Below, piece after piece: positions 9,841 through 17,757 of a stretch of 64,000 nt of DNA. Location: NCBI GenBank assembly GCA_018715125.1, contig DVMF01000068.1, forward strand, positions 1-64,000. The letters are read 5' to 3'. Below the pieces are notes generated by a model. It ran no database searches and was not told the DNA's origin. It saw only the letters and a list, made by a program, of their open reading frames with translations. Each line of letters opens with the position of its first letter. The stretch's first letter is position 1. The DNA is from Candidatus Coprousia avicola (lineage in GTDB: Bacteria > Actinomycetota > Coriobacteriia > Coriobacteriales > Coriobacteriaceae). The translations under genes were made by a program, and so were the position numbers.

Positions 9841-11055
9841 ATGGCGTACGATTTCACGACCATTATGGACCGCCGCGGCGAGGACGCCATCGCCGTCGAC
9901 GGCCTTCTCGACGAGCCCTCGGGCTTCGCGCCCACCAAGCCCGCCGAAGGGTTCGACGCCATTCCCATGTGGGTGGCCGATATGAACTTCCCCGTGGTGC
10001 CCACGGTGACCGAGGCGCTCGTCGAACGTGCGCGCAAGCCGCACTTCGGCTACTTCAGCCCGCGCGACGAGTACTTCTCCTCCATCATCCGCTGGCACGA
10101 GACGCGCCACGGGGTCCGCGGCCTCGCGCCGGAGTGCATCGGGTACGAGAACGGGGTGCTCGGGGGCGTGGTATCGACGCTCGAGGCGTTTGCCCGCCCG
10201 GGGGACGCGGTGCTGCTGCACAGCCCGACCTACATCGGCTTTACCAAGAGCATCGAGAACGCGGGCTTTTCCATCGTACACTCGCCGCTCGTGAAAGACG
10301 AGGCCGGCGTGTGGCGGATGGACTACGCCGATATGGAGCGGAAGCTCGCCGACCATAAGATCCATGTGGCCGTGCTGTGCTCCCCGCACAACCCCTGCGG
10401 TCGCGTGTGGGAGCGCGCCGAGCTCGAGCGCGCCATGGAGCTCTACCAAAAATACGATTGCGTCGTCATCTCCGACGAGATCTGGTCCGACATCATCTTG
10501 CCGGGTCATACCCACACGCCCACGCAGTCCGTCTCGGAGGACGCGCGCAACCGCACCGTCGCCCTCTACGCACCGAGCAAGACGTTCAACCTCGCCGGCC
10601 TTGTGGGGAGCTACCACATCATCTACAACGCCTACCTGCGCGACCGCGTGCTCGCCACCTCATCGAAGGCGCACTACAACGAGATGAACGTGCTCTCGAT
10701 GCACGCGCTCATCGGCGCCTATAAGCCGGAGGGCTACGCGTGGGTGGACGAGCTCTGCGAGGTGCTGGGCCAAAACGTCGACTGGGCGTGCCGCTTTATC
10801 GACGAGCACTTCGAGGGCGTGCAGGTCTTTCATCCTGAGGGCACCTACATGCTCTTCCTCGACTGCACGGAGTGGTGCGCCGCGCACGGGCGCGATGTTG
10901 ACTGGCTGCTCGCCGAGGCTTGGCGCGTGGGTGTGGACTACCAGGACGGTCGGCCGTTCCTGGGGCCCTGCCACATCCGCGTCAACCTGGCGCTGCCGCT
11001 CGCACGCGTCCAGGAGGCGTTTGGCCGGCTCGACCGCTACGTGTTCAGCGCGTAA
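9841..11055 (+). CDS. MalY/PatB-type PLP-dependent C-S lyase (aminotransferase fold)
   Basis: A 404-residue cytoplasmic PLP enzyme of fold type I. Family features are IPMWVADMNFPVVP near the N-terminus, FGYFSP, the SPHNPCGRVW substrate/cofactor loop, ISDEIWSDI (PLP-binding Asp) and the Schiff-base lysine in APSKTFNLAGL. These match the MalY/PatB group, which cleaves cystathionine or cysteine conjugates to an amine, pyruvate and a thiol. The start is ATG at 9841, ten bases after asnS; the frame continues upstream only as asnS shadow. The last 11 bases overlap the convergent HAD gene. Whether it acts in methionine synthesis, sulfide production or regulation cannot be told here. Confidence 0.93.
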   Translation: MAYDFTTIMDRRGEDAIAVDGLLDEPSGFAPTKPAEGFDAIPMWVADMNFPVVPTVTEALVERARKPHFGYFSPRDEYFSSIIRWHETRHGVRGLAPECIGYENGVLGGVVSTLEAFARPGDAVLLHSPTYIGFTKSIENAGFSIVHSPLVKDEAGVWRMDYADMERKLADHKIHVAVLCSPHNPCGRVWERAELERAMELYQKYDCVVISDEIWSDIILPGHTHTPTQSVSEDARNRTVALYAPSKTFNLAGLVGSYHIIYNAYLRDRVLATSSKAHYNEMNVLSMHALIGAYKPEGYAWVDELCEVLGQNVDWACRFIDEHFEGVQVFHPEGTYMLFLDCTEWCAAHGRDVDWLLAEAWRVGVDYQDGRPFLGPCHIRVNLALPLARVQEAFGRLDRYVFSA

Positions 11056-11665
11056 GGCCGATATAGCTCTCGAGTGCCGCGGCGTCGCCCGTGAAGTGGA
11101 AGGCGCGCATGCCCGCCACCTCGGCGCCGCGGCAGTTGTCCGCGTTATCGTCCACAAAGAGGCATTCTGCCGGCACGAGGCGATAGCGCGCGCAGAGGAG
11201 TTCGTAGATGGCCGGGTCGGGCTTCATGAGCTTCTCCTCCGCCGAGATGACGCGCCCCTTCATGAGGGGGTAGGCGGGGCAATGGCCGAGCTGCTCGTGC
11301 ACGCGCGTACCGGCGTTGGAGAGCAGGTAGAGGTCGAAGCCCGCGGCATCGAGACGGAGCGCGAGGTCGTTTACCTCAGATAGAGGCTCGGAGTAGCGGG
11401 CCCAATGCGCGGCCATGTCATGGAGATTGGGCCAGAGCCGCCTCGGCAGATGCGCCTCGGCGATGCGCATCATGGTGGGGTAGCCGATGGTGCCGGAATC
11501 GAGCAGGGCCCACTCGCCGCGCCCAAAGTACGCCGCCTCAAGCAGGGCGGCGTCCTCATCGCTCGCCGCAAACTGCCGGGCAAAGTAGGGGCCGTCGAAC
11601 GTCATGAGGACGTTGCCCATATCGAACACGATATTCTTGAGCGGCGCTGTCGTCTCGCGTGCCAT
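11045..11665 (-). CDS. HAD-superfamily hydrolase (subfamily IA)
   Basis: A 206-residue phosphatase-like protein. It has HAD motif I FDMGNVL (the catalytic Asp pair here reads D-x-G, with Gly where many phosphatases keep the second Asp, as in some YihX/epoxide-hydrolase-like members), motif II LLSNAG, a lysine in KLMKPDP (motif III) and motif IV VDDNADNC. A helical cap lies between motifs I and II. It converges on, and overlaps by 11 bp, the C-S lyase gene. Its upstream region is shared with the iron transporter gene, so it may share that control. The substrate is unknown; related proteins act on sugar phosphates such as glucose-1-phosphate. The loss of the second Asp is worth noting. Confidence 0.87.
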   Translation of the reverse strand: MARETTAPLKNIVFDMGNVLMTFDGPYFARQFAASDEDAALLEAAYFGRGEWALLDSGTIGYPTMMRIAEAHLPRRLWPNLHDMAAHWARYSEPLSEVNDLALRLDAAGFDLYLLSNAGTRVHEQLGHCPAYPLMKGRVISAEEKLMKPDPAIYELLCARYRLVPAECLFVDDNADNCRGAEVAGMRAFHFTGDAAALESYIGLTR

Positions 11666-11757
11666 AAGACCTCCCCGGTTTCGGTGCCTTGTCGGTACTG
11701 TACCCGCAACGGGCGCTTTGCTGCGTTTGCCGCAGAGGACAACCGCGCGCGGGTGTA

Positions 11758-11783
11758 ATGAACATGTATGAATACATGTTCAT
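11758..11783. promoter_or_regulatory. 26-bp perfect palindrome, candidate operator upstream of feoAB
   Basis: Half-site ATGAACATGTAT is mirrored by ATACATGTTCAT around a two-base spacer. It lies in the divergent gap between the HAD gene and the iron transporter, with GTGTAAT on both sides that could form -10 elements. A second, weaker repeat GTTAG(N10)CTAAC lies at 11827-11846 and faintly resembles DtxR-type boxes. A metal-responsive repressor site is inferred from position. Confidence 0.6.
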
Positions 11784-11866
11784 GTGTAATTATGTCGCTC
11801 AGCGGGGAAAAGACAGGTATCATACGGTTAGTTTGATTTGGCTAACGAATGTGGGGGAGGGTCCCG

Positions 11867-11947
11867 GCGACGTTTGCCCGCCTCGCTGCGGGTGCGTCGC
11901 GAAGGGCCGGGGTCCGCGCGGCGCCCATCGCGCCCGCCGGCCCTTCG
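11867..11947 (+). promoter_or_regulatory. Two-hairpin leader / possible attenuator of feoAB
   Basis: The first hairpin pairs GCGACG (11867-11872) with CGTCGC (11895-11900) and nests CCCGC/GCGGG. The second pairs CGAAGGGCCGG (11900-11910) with CCGGCCCTTCG (11937-11947), followed by TTT, 17 bases before the feoAB start. The second hairpin looks like an intrinsic terminator inside the leader. No known riboswitch class was recognised. Confidence 0.5.
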
Positions 11948-11966
11948 TTTAGGGGAGCCCGCCGCC

Positions 11967-14339
11967 ATGAGGGGGACCGCCATGACGCTCGATGAGCTCG
12001 AGATAGGGAGAGACGCCGTTGTGGCGTCGGTGGATTGCGACGACCCGTCGCTTCGTCAGCACATCTTCGATATGGGGCTCACGCCCGGTATCGAGGTGAC
12101 GATGATCAAGCTCGCCCCCATGGGCGATCCGATGGAGATCCGCCTGCGCGGCTACGAGCTCACCCTGCGCCGCGCCGACGCCGCCCGCATCAGCTTGAAA
12201 GACGTGCACGATGCGCACGACAACCCGCGCCGAGAGCTGCGCGGCGGGGAGACGGCGCACCCGGCGCTCGGCGAGGAGCCCGCGCGGCCCCGTCGGGAGG
12301 GCGCGGCGCTCCCGGAGGGAGCCCCCATCACGTTTGCGCTCGCCGGTAACCAGAATTGCGGCAAGACGACGCTCTTCAATCAGCTTACCGGTTCCAACCA
12401 GCATGTCGGCAACTTTCCCGGCGTCACGGTCGACCGCAAGGACGGTCAGATCCGCGGTCACGCCAACGCCCGCGTGACCGATCTGCCGGGCATCTACTCG
12501 CTCTCGCCCTATACGAGCGAGGAGGTGGTGAGCCGCCAGTTCATCTTGCAGGAGCATCCCGATGCCATCATCAACATCGTCGATGCCACCAACATCGAGC
12601 GAAACCTCTATCTGACGCTCCAGCTGATGGAGCTCGACTGCCCCATGGTGCTCGCCCTGAACATGATGGACGAGGTGGCGGCAAACGGCGGCACGGTCGA
12701 CGTCAACGCGCTCGAGGCCGCCCTCGGCATCCCCGTCGTACCCATATCCGCGGCCAAAAACCAAGGTATCGACGAGCTCGTCGAGCACGCCCTGCATGTC
12801 GCGCGCTTCCGCGAGCATCCCGGTCGCGTCGATTTCTGCGCCGCCGACGGCCCCGACCACGGTGCGCTCCACCGCTGCATCCACGGCCTCATCCACCTCA
12901 TCACCGATCACGCCGCCGCGGCGCAGGTCCCGGCGCGCTTCGCGGCGACCAAGCTCATCGAGGGCGACCGGCTCGTCACCGAGGCGCTCGCCCTCGACCA
13001 AAACGAGCTCGACGCCATCGAGCACATCATCTCCCAGATGGAGGAGGAGGCGGGTGCGGACCGTCTGGCGGCCCTCGCCGACATGCGCTTCAGTTTTATC
13101 GAAAGCGTGTGCGCGCGGTGCGTGGTGAAGCCTCATGAGAGCCGCGAGCACAAGCGAAGCGTTGCCGTAGACCGCATCCTCACGGGCAAGTACACGGCCA
13201 TCCCGGTGTTCCTCGGCATCATGGCGCTCGTGTTCTGGCTCACGTTCGACGTGATAGGGCAGCGCCTCTCGGACCTGCTCGCCGCCGGTATCGATTGGTT
13301 CACCGGCGTCGTCGACGTGTGGCTCACCAACTTCGGCATAAACCCCGTGGTGCACGCCCTCATCATCGACGGCATCTTTGCCGGCGTGGGGAGCGTGCTC
13401 TCGTTTCTGCCCATCATCGTCGTGCTGTTCTTGCTGCTCTCCATCCTCGAGGACTCGGGGTATATGGCCCGCGTCGCGTTTGTGATGGACAAGCTGCTGC
13501 GCAAGATCGGCCTTTCCGGCAGGAGCTTCGTGCCCATGCTCATCGGGTTCGGCTGCTCGGTGCCGGCCATCATGGCGACGCGCACCCTGCCCTCCGAGCA
13601 CGACCGCAAGATGACGGTCATGCTGACGCCGTTTATGAGCTGTTCTGCCAAGCTGCCGGTCTACGCCCTCTTCGCGGGGGCGTTCTTCCCCGAGGCGGCG
13701 CCCGCCGTCATGCTCGCGATGTATGTCATGGGCATGGTCGTGGGCGTGGCGGTGGCGCTCATCCTCAAGGGGACGGCCTTCCGCGGCGATCCGGTCCCCT
13801 TTGTGATGGAGCTCCCCAACTACCGCCTGCCCTCGGCGGTGACGACGCTCCGTTTGGCGTGGGATAAGGCCAAGGGTTTCGCCACCAAGGCGTTTACCAT
13901 CATCTTTGTGGCGAGCGTGGTCATCTGGGTGCTGCAGACGTTCGATATCCGCATGAACGTGGTGTCCGACCAGGCCGAGAGCATGCTCGCCGGCGTGGGG
14001 GCGCTGCTCGCCCCCGTCTTCGCCCCGCTCGGCTTTGGCAACTGGATGGCTGCGGCGGCGCTTGCGGCCGGTTTTGGCGCAAAGGAGAACGTCGTCGCGA
14101 CGCTCACGGTTCTCATGGGCGGCTCGACGGCGGCGCTCACCGGGCTCTTCACGCCGCTCACCGCGTTCGGCTTCCTTACGTTCACCCTGCTCTACACGCC
14201 GTGCGTGGCGGCGGTCTCGGCGGTAAAGAACGAGCTCGGCACCAAGATGATGTGGGCGGTCATAGCCATGCAGTGCGGTGTGGCGTGGGTGGTCGCGCTG
14301 CTGGTCCGTCTCATCGGGATGGCGCTCGGCCTCGCGTAG
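11967..14339 (+). CDS. feoB: Fused FeoA-FeoB ferrous iron transporter
   Basis: A 790-residue inner-membrane Fe(II) importer. Residues about 6-80 are a FeoA (SH3-like) domain with MTLDELEIG and MGLTPG. After a linker rich in Arg, Glu and Pro comes the FeoB G-domain: G1 GNQNCGKTTLFN, G3 DLPGIYSLSPYTSEE and G4 LNMMDE. A helical GDI-like domain and a membrane part follow, with Gate motifs GFGCSVPAIMATRT and CSAKLPVYALF. Most bacteria encode FeoA and FeoB separately; fusion is known in some anaerobes. Two starts are plausible, ATG at 11967 (after AGGGGAG) and ATG at 11982 (MTLDELE). Regulation probably involves the upstream palindrome and hairpin leader. Confidence 0.94.
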   Translation: MRGTAMTLDELEIGRDAVVASVDCDDPSLRQHIFDMGLTPGIEVTMIKLAPMGDPMEIRLRGYELTLRRADAARISLKDVHDAHDNPRRELRGGETAHPALGEEPARPRREGAALPEGAPITFALAGNQNCGKTTLFNQLTGSNQHVGNFPGVTVDRKDGQIRGHANARVTDLPGIYSLSPYTSEEVVSRQFILQEHPDAIINIVDATNIERNLYLTLQLMELDCPMVLALNMMDEVAANGGTVDVNALEAALGIPVVPISAAKNQGIDELVEHALHVARFREHPGRVDFCAADGPDHGALHRCIHGLIHLITDHAAAAQVPARFAATKLIEGDRLVTEALALDQNELDAIEHIISQMEEEAGADRLAALADMRFSFIESVCARCVVKPHESREHKRSVAVDRILTGKYTAIPVFLGIMALVFWLTFDVIGQRLSDLLAAGIDWFTGVVDVWLTNFGINPVVHALIIDGIFAGVGSVLSFLPIIVVLFLLLSILEDSGYMARVAFVMDKLLRKIGLSGRSFVPMLIGFGCSVPAIMATRTLPSEHDRKMTVMLTPFMSCSAKLPVYALFAGAFFPEAAPAVMLAMYVMGMVVGVAVALILKGTAFRGDPVPFVMELPNYRLPSAVTTLRLAWDKAKGFATKAFTIIFVASVVIWVLQTFDIRMNVVSDQAESMLAGVGALLAPVFAPLGFGNWMAAAALAAGFGAKENVVATLTVLMGGSTAALTGLFTPLTAFGFLTFTLLYTPCVAAVSAVKNELGTKMMWAVIAMQCGVAWVVALLVRLIGMALGLA

Positions 14340-14356
14340 GCGCGCCCCTCGCCGCA

Positions 14357-14381
14357 GGGGCACCGGTGCGCACGGTGCCCC
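14357..14381 (+). terminator. Hairpin after feoAB
   Basis: GGGGCACC (14357-14364) pairs with GGTGCCCC (14374-14381). No T-run follows, so termination efficiency is uncertain. Confidence 0.5.
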
Positions 14382-14565
14382 GCGTGACCCTGCCTCAAGG
14401 CAGATGTCCTCTCCCTACCGTTCACGGAGTATCTCCTACCGCTTGCACGGTCGTTACACGCCGGTTTTCTATTGGAAATAAAGGGCGGTAACGATAGATG
14501 CAAGCCTGCGGTGCGCATCGCCGTTGCGGGCCACCGTGGGCGGTGTGCTCGAGAGGAGGGCAATC

Positions 14566-14937
14566 ATGATCCGTCTCGCTACTTCTGCCGATGGCGCTCG
14601 TGTGTTCCGACTGGTGTGCTGTGCCAAGGGGACACAATGCCCGTACCCGACCTTCGAGCGTGCCTACAGGGCGCTCCTCGGCTCGGCGCGCGATGTCAAT
14701 CTCGTGGCCGAGGATGCCGAGGGGCGGGTCTGGGGGTTCATCTCGCTGCACGCGCAGAACCCCGAGGACGCCGATGACCCTATGGCCATTTCGCAGATAG
14801 TGGTATCGCCGCAGATGCACGGCATGCACGCGTGGCTCATCGCCCGCTCCTACCGGCTCGTCCATGCGCTGCGCCACTACGCGCGTGCCCTGGCGGCGGA
14901 CGGCGGGCTCGATGACCGCGAGCTCCTCACCGCATAG
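14566..14937 (+). CDS. Small GNAT-like protein, probably degenerate
   Basis: A 123-residue protein that begins like an N-acetyltransferase (MIRLATSADGARVFRL, then EGRVWGFISLH and ISQIVVSP, corresponding to the first half of the GNAT fold). Where active enzymes have the acetyl-CoA pyrophosphate loop (Q/RxxGxG/A) this one reads QMHGMHAW, so cofactor binding is doubtful. It also ends soon after, about 25-30 residues short of typical members. The start follows GAGAGGAGGG. It stands alone between feoAB and a convergent hydrolase. It could be a regulatory relic or a protein with a changed ligand; no function is assigned. Confidence 0.6.
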   Translation: MIRLATSADGARVFRLVCCAKGTQCPYPTFERAYRALLGSARDVNLVAEDAEGRVWGFISLHAQNPEDADDPMAISQIVVSPQMHGMHAWLIARSYRLVHALRHYARALAADGGLDDRELLTA

Positions 14938-14958
14938 TCCCCTCTGGCCTGCGATCGC

Positions 14959-15489
14959 CTACTTGACGGTGACCTGACAGCTTCGCATGGTTGCGAGCGC
15001 TGCGTCGTGCGCCGCCGGCGTCACGCCGGCGCAGAGCGCCGCATCCACGCTCACGGGCACCTCGGGGAGGACCGCCTTGATGAGAAGCGCGTTGGATACG
15101 ACGCAGATGTCGGTGCACACGCCGACAAGCTCGATGCTCTCGATAGGGTCCGCCTCGTTTTGTTCGGCGAGCCAGCGCGCGAGCTCCGTCGAGCCAAACG
15201 TCGGCTTCTCAAAGGCGCGCGCCTCCCGTTCGCGCCGGACGCTGTCGAGGGCGGGGATGAGCTCCCAGCCCCGTGTGCCCTTGATGCAGTGGGGGACGGG
15301 CAGGTTCGCGCCCTCCTGGGTGTCGAGGTAGTCCTGCCCGTGCGTGTCGTAGGTAAAGACGACCTCGCCGTCGAAGGCGCGGGCCCTCTCGACCACGGCG
15401 CCGGCGATCGAGGCCGCCTCGGGCGTGCCGAGGGCGCCGTCCACAAAGTCGTTCTGCATATCGATGACGATGAGATACCGGTTGGCCAT
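14959..15489 (-). CDS. Isochorismatase-family cysteine hydrolase (nicotinamidase-like)
   Basis: A 176-residue cytoplasmic hydrolase. The expected catalytic triad is visible: Asp in IDMQNDFVDG, Lys in FEKPTFGST and Cys in VGVCTDICVVSNAL, the last being the nicotinamidase-type active-site segment with its preceding cis-peptide region. The substrate could be nicotinamide (NAD salvage, PncA) or another amide; HGQDYLDTQEGANLPVPHC contains histidines that could be metal ligands, as in nicotinamidases. The start is ATG after GGAGGACCTC. It is transcribed towards the GNAT-like gene, with only 21 bases between their stops. Family is secure, substrate likely but not proven. Confidence 0.9.
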   Translation of the reverse strand: MANRYLIVIDMQNDFVDGALGTPEAASIAGAVVERARAFDGEVVFTYDTHGQDYLDTQEGANLPVPHCIKGTRGWELIPALDSVRREREARAFEKPTFGSTELARWLAEQNEADPIESIELVGVCTDICVVSNALLIKAVLPEVPVSVDAALCAGVTPAAHDAALATMRSCQVTVK

Positions 15490-15696
15490 GAGGTCCTCCA
15501 AAGACGGGGGAGCGCGCCACTGCCGATGCGCATCCCGTGAAATGATGCCGCCGAGCGCGGCCGTTACCGCCATTCTACGGTACCGCGGGGCGCTTCGCGC
15601 TAAGATGGCGGCAGGCAAAACAGCGGTAACCGGAAAGGCGGGCGCACGCGGCGCCGGTGCGCCGTATGCGGCGAACGAGGGCGAGGGAGGGGCGGC

Positions 15697-16281
15697 ATGG
15701 CGGTGTATCAGCACATCGACCACGGTTTCGAGCCGGTGTTCGACGCGCGTGCGCGCATCCTCATCGTGGGCTCGTTTCCATCGGTGCTCTCCCGTGCGAA
15801 CAGCTTTTATTACGGCAATCCGCAGAACCGCTTCTGGCGCGTGATCGCGGCGGTTGTAGGGGAGCCGGTGCCGCCCCGCGAGGGGGAGCCGCAGGGGCCG
15901 TTCGCCACGCCGGCGACGCTCGCGGAATCCATCGGGGCCAAGCGCAGGCTTCTCATCGAGCACGGCATAGCGCTGTGGGACGTGATCGAGAGCTGCGACA
16001 TCAAGGGCTCGTCCGATGCGAGCATCAAAAACGTGGTGCCTGTGCGCATCGAGCGCATAACCCAAGCGGCGCCCATCGAGCGCGTGTTTGCCAACGGCGC
16101 GACGGCGGGCCGTCTTTGGCACAGGTATCTGGAGGGGCGGACGGGGCTCGCGGCAGAGGTGCTGCCCTCGACGAGCCCTGCCAATGCGAGCTGGAGCACC
16201 GAGCGTCTGGTAGAGCGCTGGACGGCAGCGCTCGCGGTGTCCGACGGGCCCGGCGGCGCGCGCCCCGGCTGCCGGCGCTAG
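15697..16281 (+). CDS. DNA-deoxyinosine glycosylase (uracil-DNA glycosylase superfamily)
   Basis: A 194-residue base-excision repair enzyme of the UDG superfamily, in the branch annotated as hypoxanthine/deoxyinosine glycosylase. The N-terminal motif is ILIVGSFPSVLSRANSFYYGNPQNRFW, corresponding to motif A with its active-site Asn. The C-terminal recognition loop reads LPSTSPANASWS, close to the family motif. Members remove hypoxanthine, and sometimes uracil, from deaminated DNA. The start follows GAGGGAGG. The C-terminal dozen residues are Gly/Arg/Pro-rich and look like a non-conserved tail. It lies directly upstream of the ribosomal L10 promoter, in the same direction, without an obvious terminator between. 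Confidence 0.9.
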   Translation: MAVYQHIDHGFEPVFDARARILIVGSFPSVLSRANSFYYGNPQNRFWRVIAAVVGEPVPPREGEPQGPFATPATLAESIGAKRRLLIEHGIALWDVIESCDIKGSSDASIKNVVPVRIERITQAAPIERVFANGATAGRLWHRYLEGRTGLAAEVLPSTSPANASWSTERLVERWTAALAVSDGPGGARPGCRR

Positions 16282-16338
16282 CCGCTTTTTCAGGGTTCGC
16301 CCGCACTTCCGTGGAGATGTGTGCACCCCGTGCGGCCC

Positions 16339-16368
16339 TTGACACAGCCCGCGTCATTTCCGATACTA
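16339..16368 (+). promoter_or_regulatory. Promoter of the rplJ-rplL operon
   Basis: TTGACA at 16339-16344 and GATACT at 16363-16368 are separated by 18 bases, a good housekeeping sigma promoter. It lies just upstream of the L10 leader. Confidence 0.75.
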
Positions 16369-16384
16369 TGTCGCGTTAACGCAC

Positions 16385-16530
16385 GATTCCGCTGCCAGAG
16401 ACAGCCGGTGCCGCGGGGCCGCAAGGTTCCAACGCTCAAAGGGGCAACCCGCCAGCCGAGGTGGTTGAGAGCCAAGACTTGCTTCTCGCCCCCGTCGCTC
16501 TTGCAGCACGGGGGTTTCTTTTTTCGAGGC
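16385..16530 (+). ncRNA. Ribosomal protein L10 leader
   Basis: The untranslated region between promoter and rplJ contains the L10-leader hallmark GCCAGAGACAGCCGG, conserved CGCAAGG and AACCCGCC-type internal segments, then a GC hairpin (CCCCCGT...CACGGGGG) followed by TTTCTTTTTT, which is an intrinsic terminator. In known cases the L10-L12 complex binds this RNA and limits its own synthesis. Boundaries are approximate. Confidence 0.85.
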
Positions 16531-16588
16531 ATCCCCGTCACGTCCTGCACGGGTCGTGCCCGGAAAAGAACGAGAAGGAGGTGTACCC

Positions 16589-17110
16589 ATGCCCGCAGCA
16601 TACAAAATCGAGAAGGTTGCCGAGATCGAGCAGCGTGTCGAGGCCAACAACGGCGTGTTTGTGGTGAACTACCGTGGTCTTACGGTCAAGCAGTCCGAGG
16701 ATCTGCGCCACAAGCTCCGTGAGGCCGGCGCCGAGATGAAGGTCTACAAGAACAACCTCGTCCGTCTTGCCCTCAAGAACCAGGAGCAGCCGGAGATCGA
16801 CGATATCCTCGTCGGCCCCGTCGCCTATGTGTTCTATGAGAACGAGCCGGTGGAGTCTGCCAAGGTCCTCAAGGAGTTTGCGCAGAAGTCCAAGGGTGTT
16901 CTCGAGATCCGCGGTGGTATCTCCGAGGGTAAGGCTGTCACGGCCGAGGAGGTCAACGCTATCGCCGACCTGCCGACCAAGGACCAGCTGCTCGGCCAGA
17001 TCGCCGGTCTCATCAACGGCTTCGCCCGCGACATCGCCGTGTGCGTCAACGGCGTCTCTTCGGGTCTTGCTCGCCAGATCTCCCAGATCTCCGAGCAGAA
17101 GGCCGCCTAA
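16589..17110 (+). CDS. rplJ: Large ribosomal subunit protein uL10
   Basis: A 173-residue stalk base protein that binds 23S rRNA and carries L7/L12 dimers on its C-terminal helix. The N-terminal segment VVNYRGLTVKQSEDLRHKLREAGAEMKVYKNNL is typical of L10, and the C-terminal alanine- and isoleucine-rich helix fits dimer docking. The start follows AAGGAGGTGTACCC, a very strong ribosome site. It is the first gene after the L10 leader and its promoter and is followed by rplL in the usual order, with 100 bp between. Translation is expected to be autoregulated through the leader. Confidence 0.98.
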   Translation: MPAAYKIEKVAEIEQRVEANNGVFVVNYRGLTVKQSEDLRHKLREAGAEMKVYKNNLVRLALKNQEQPEIDDILVGPVAYVFYENEPVESAKVLKEFAQKSKGVLEIRGGISEGKAVTAEEVNAIADLPTKDQLLGQIAGLINGFARDIAVCVNGVSSGLARQISQISEQKAA

Positions 17111-17210
17111 CAGGCGTCCCGCGCGGGCGACCGCGCATGTGGCATTCATGCCGCACCGTAGTTTTTAAGCTCCGCGCCACGGAGGCGCGGGAACCGAAAG
17201 GATTTGCACC

Positions 17211-17591
17211 ATGGCTAAGCTTACCAATGAGGAGATCATTGAGGCCCTCAAGGAAATGACCCTTCTCGAGGCTTCCGAGCTCGTCAAGATGATCGAGGAC
17301 ACCTTCGGCGTGTCCGCCGCCGCTCCGGCTGCCGTCGTGGCCGCTGGCCCGGCTGCCGGCGCCGCCGAGGAGGAGGAGAAGACCGAGTTTGACGTCGTGC
17401 TCGAGGGCTTCGGCGACAACAAGATCCAGGTCATCAAGGTCGTCCGCGAGCTCACCAGCCTTGGCCTCAAGGAGGCCAAGGAGGTCGTCGAGAGCGCTCC
17501 GAAGGCCGTTCTCGAGGGTGTCAAGAAGGAGGACGCCGACGCTGCCAAGGAGAAGCTCGAGGCTGCCGGCGCTGCCGTCTCCATCAAGTAA
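17211..17591 (+). CDS. rplL: Large ribosomal subunit protein bL12
   Basis: A 126-residue stalk protein that recruits translation factors. The N-terminal dimerisation domain ([25 protein letters not shown]), an Ala/Gly/Pro-rich hinge (residues about 37-55) and a C-terminal domain with [24 protein letters not shown] are all present. The acidic run [10 protein letters not shown] at the hinge-domain border is normal for the family. The start follows GAAAGGATTTGCACC. A strong terminator ends the operon after the stop. Confidence 0.98.
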   Translation: MAKLTNEEIIEALKEMTLLEASELVKMIEDTFGVSAAAPAAVVAAGPAAGAAEEEEKTEFDVVLEGFGDNKIQVIKVVRELTSLGLKEAKEVVESAPKAVLEGVKKEDADAAKEKLEAAGAAVSIK

Positions 17592-17645
17592 CTTCTTGCG
17601 GGTCTGGTACCTGCTCGCGGCCGCATAACACCGGCGGTCGTATAC

Positions 17646-17680
17646 AAGGGGCCGAGGGCGATCGCCTTCGGCCCCTTTTT
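17646..17680 (+). terminator. Terminator of rplJ-rplL operon
   Basis: AAGGGGCCGAGGGC folds onto GCCTTCGGCCCC, followed by TTTTT. Confidence 0.9.
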
Positions 17681-17757
17681 GCTGCCGAGCGAACGGACGC
17701 GGCGGGCGGAGCACATTTGGGGACGGGGTCGTTTTGTGCATGCGCATCCCCGCGCGG

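Noticed and set aside
11949..14363. Antisense 800-codon frame opposite feoAB
   Set aside because: FeoAB motifs are unambiguous on the plus strand.
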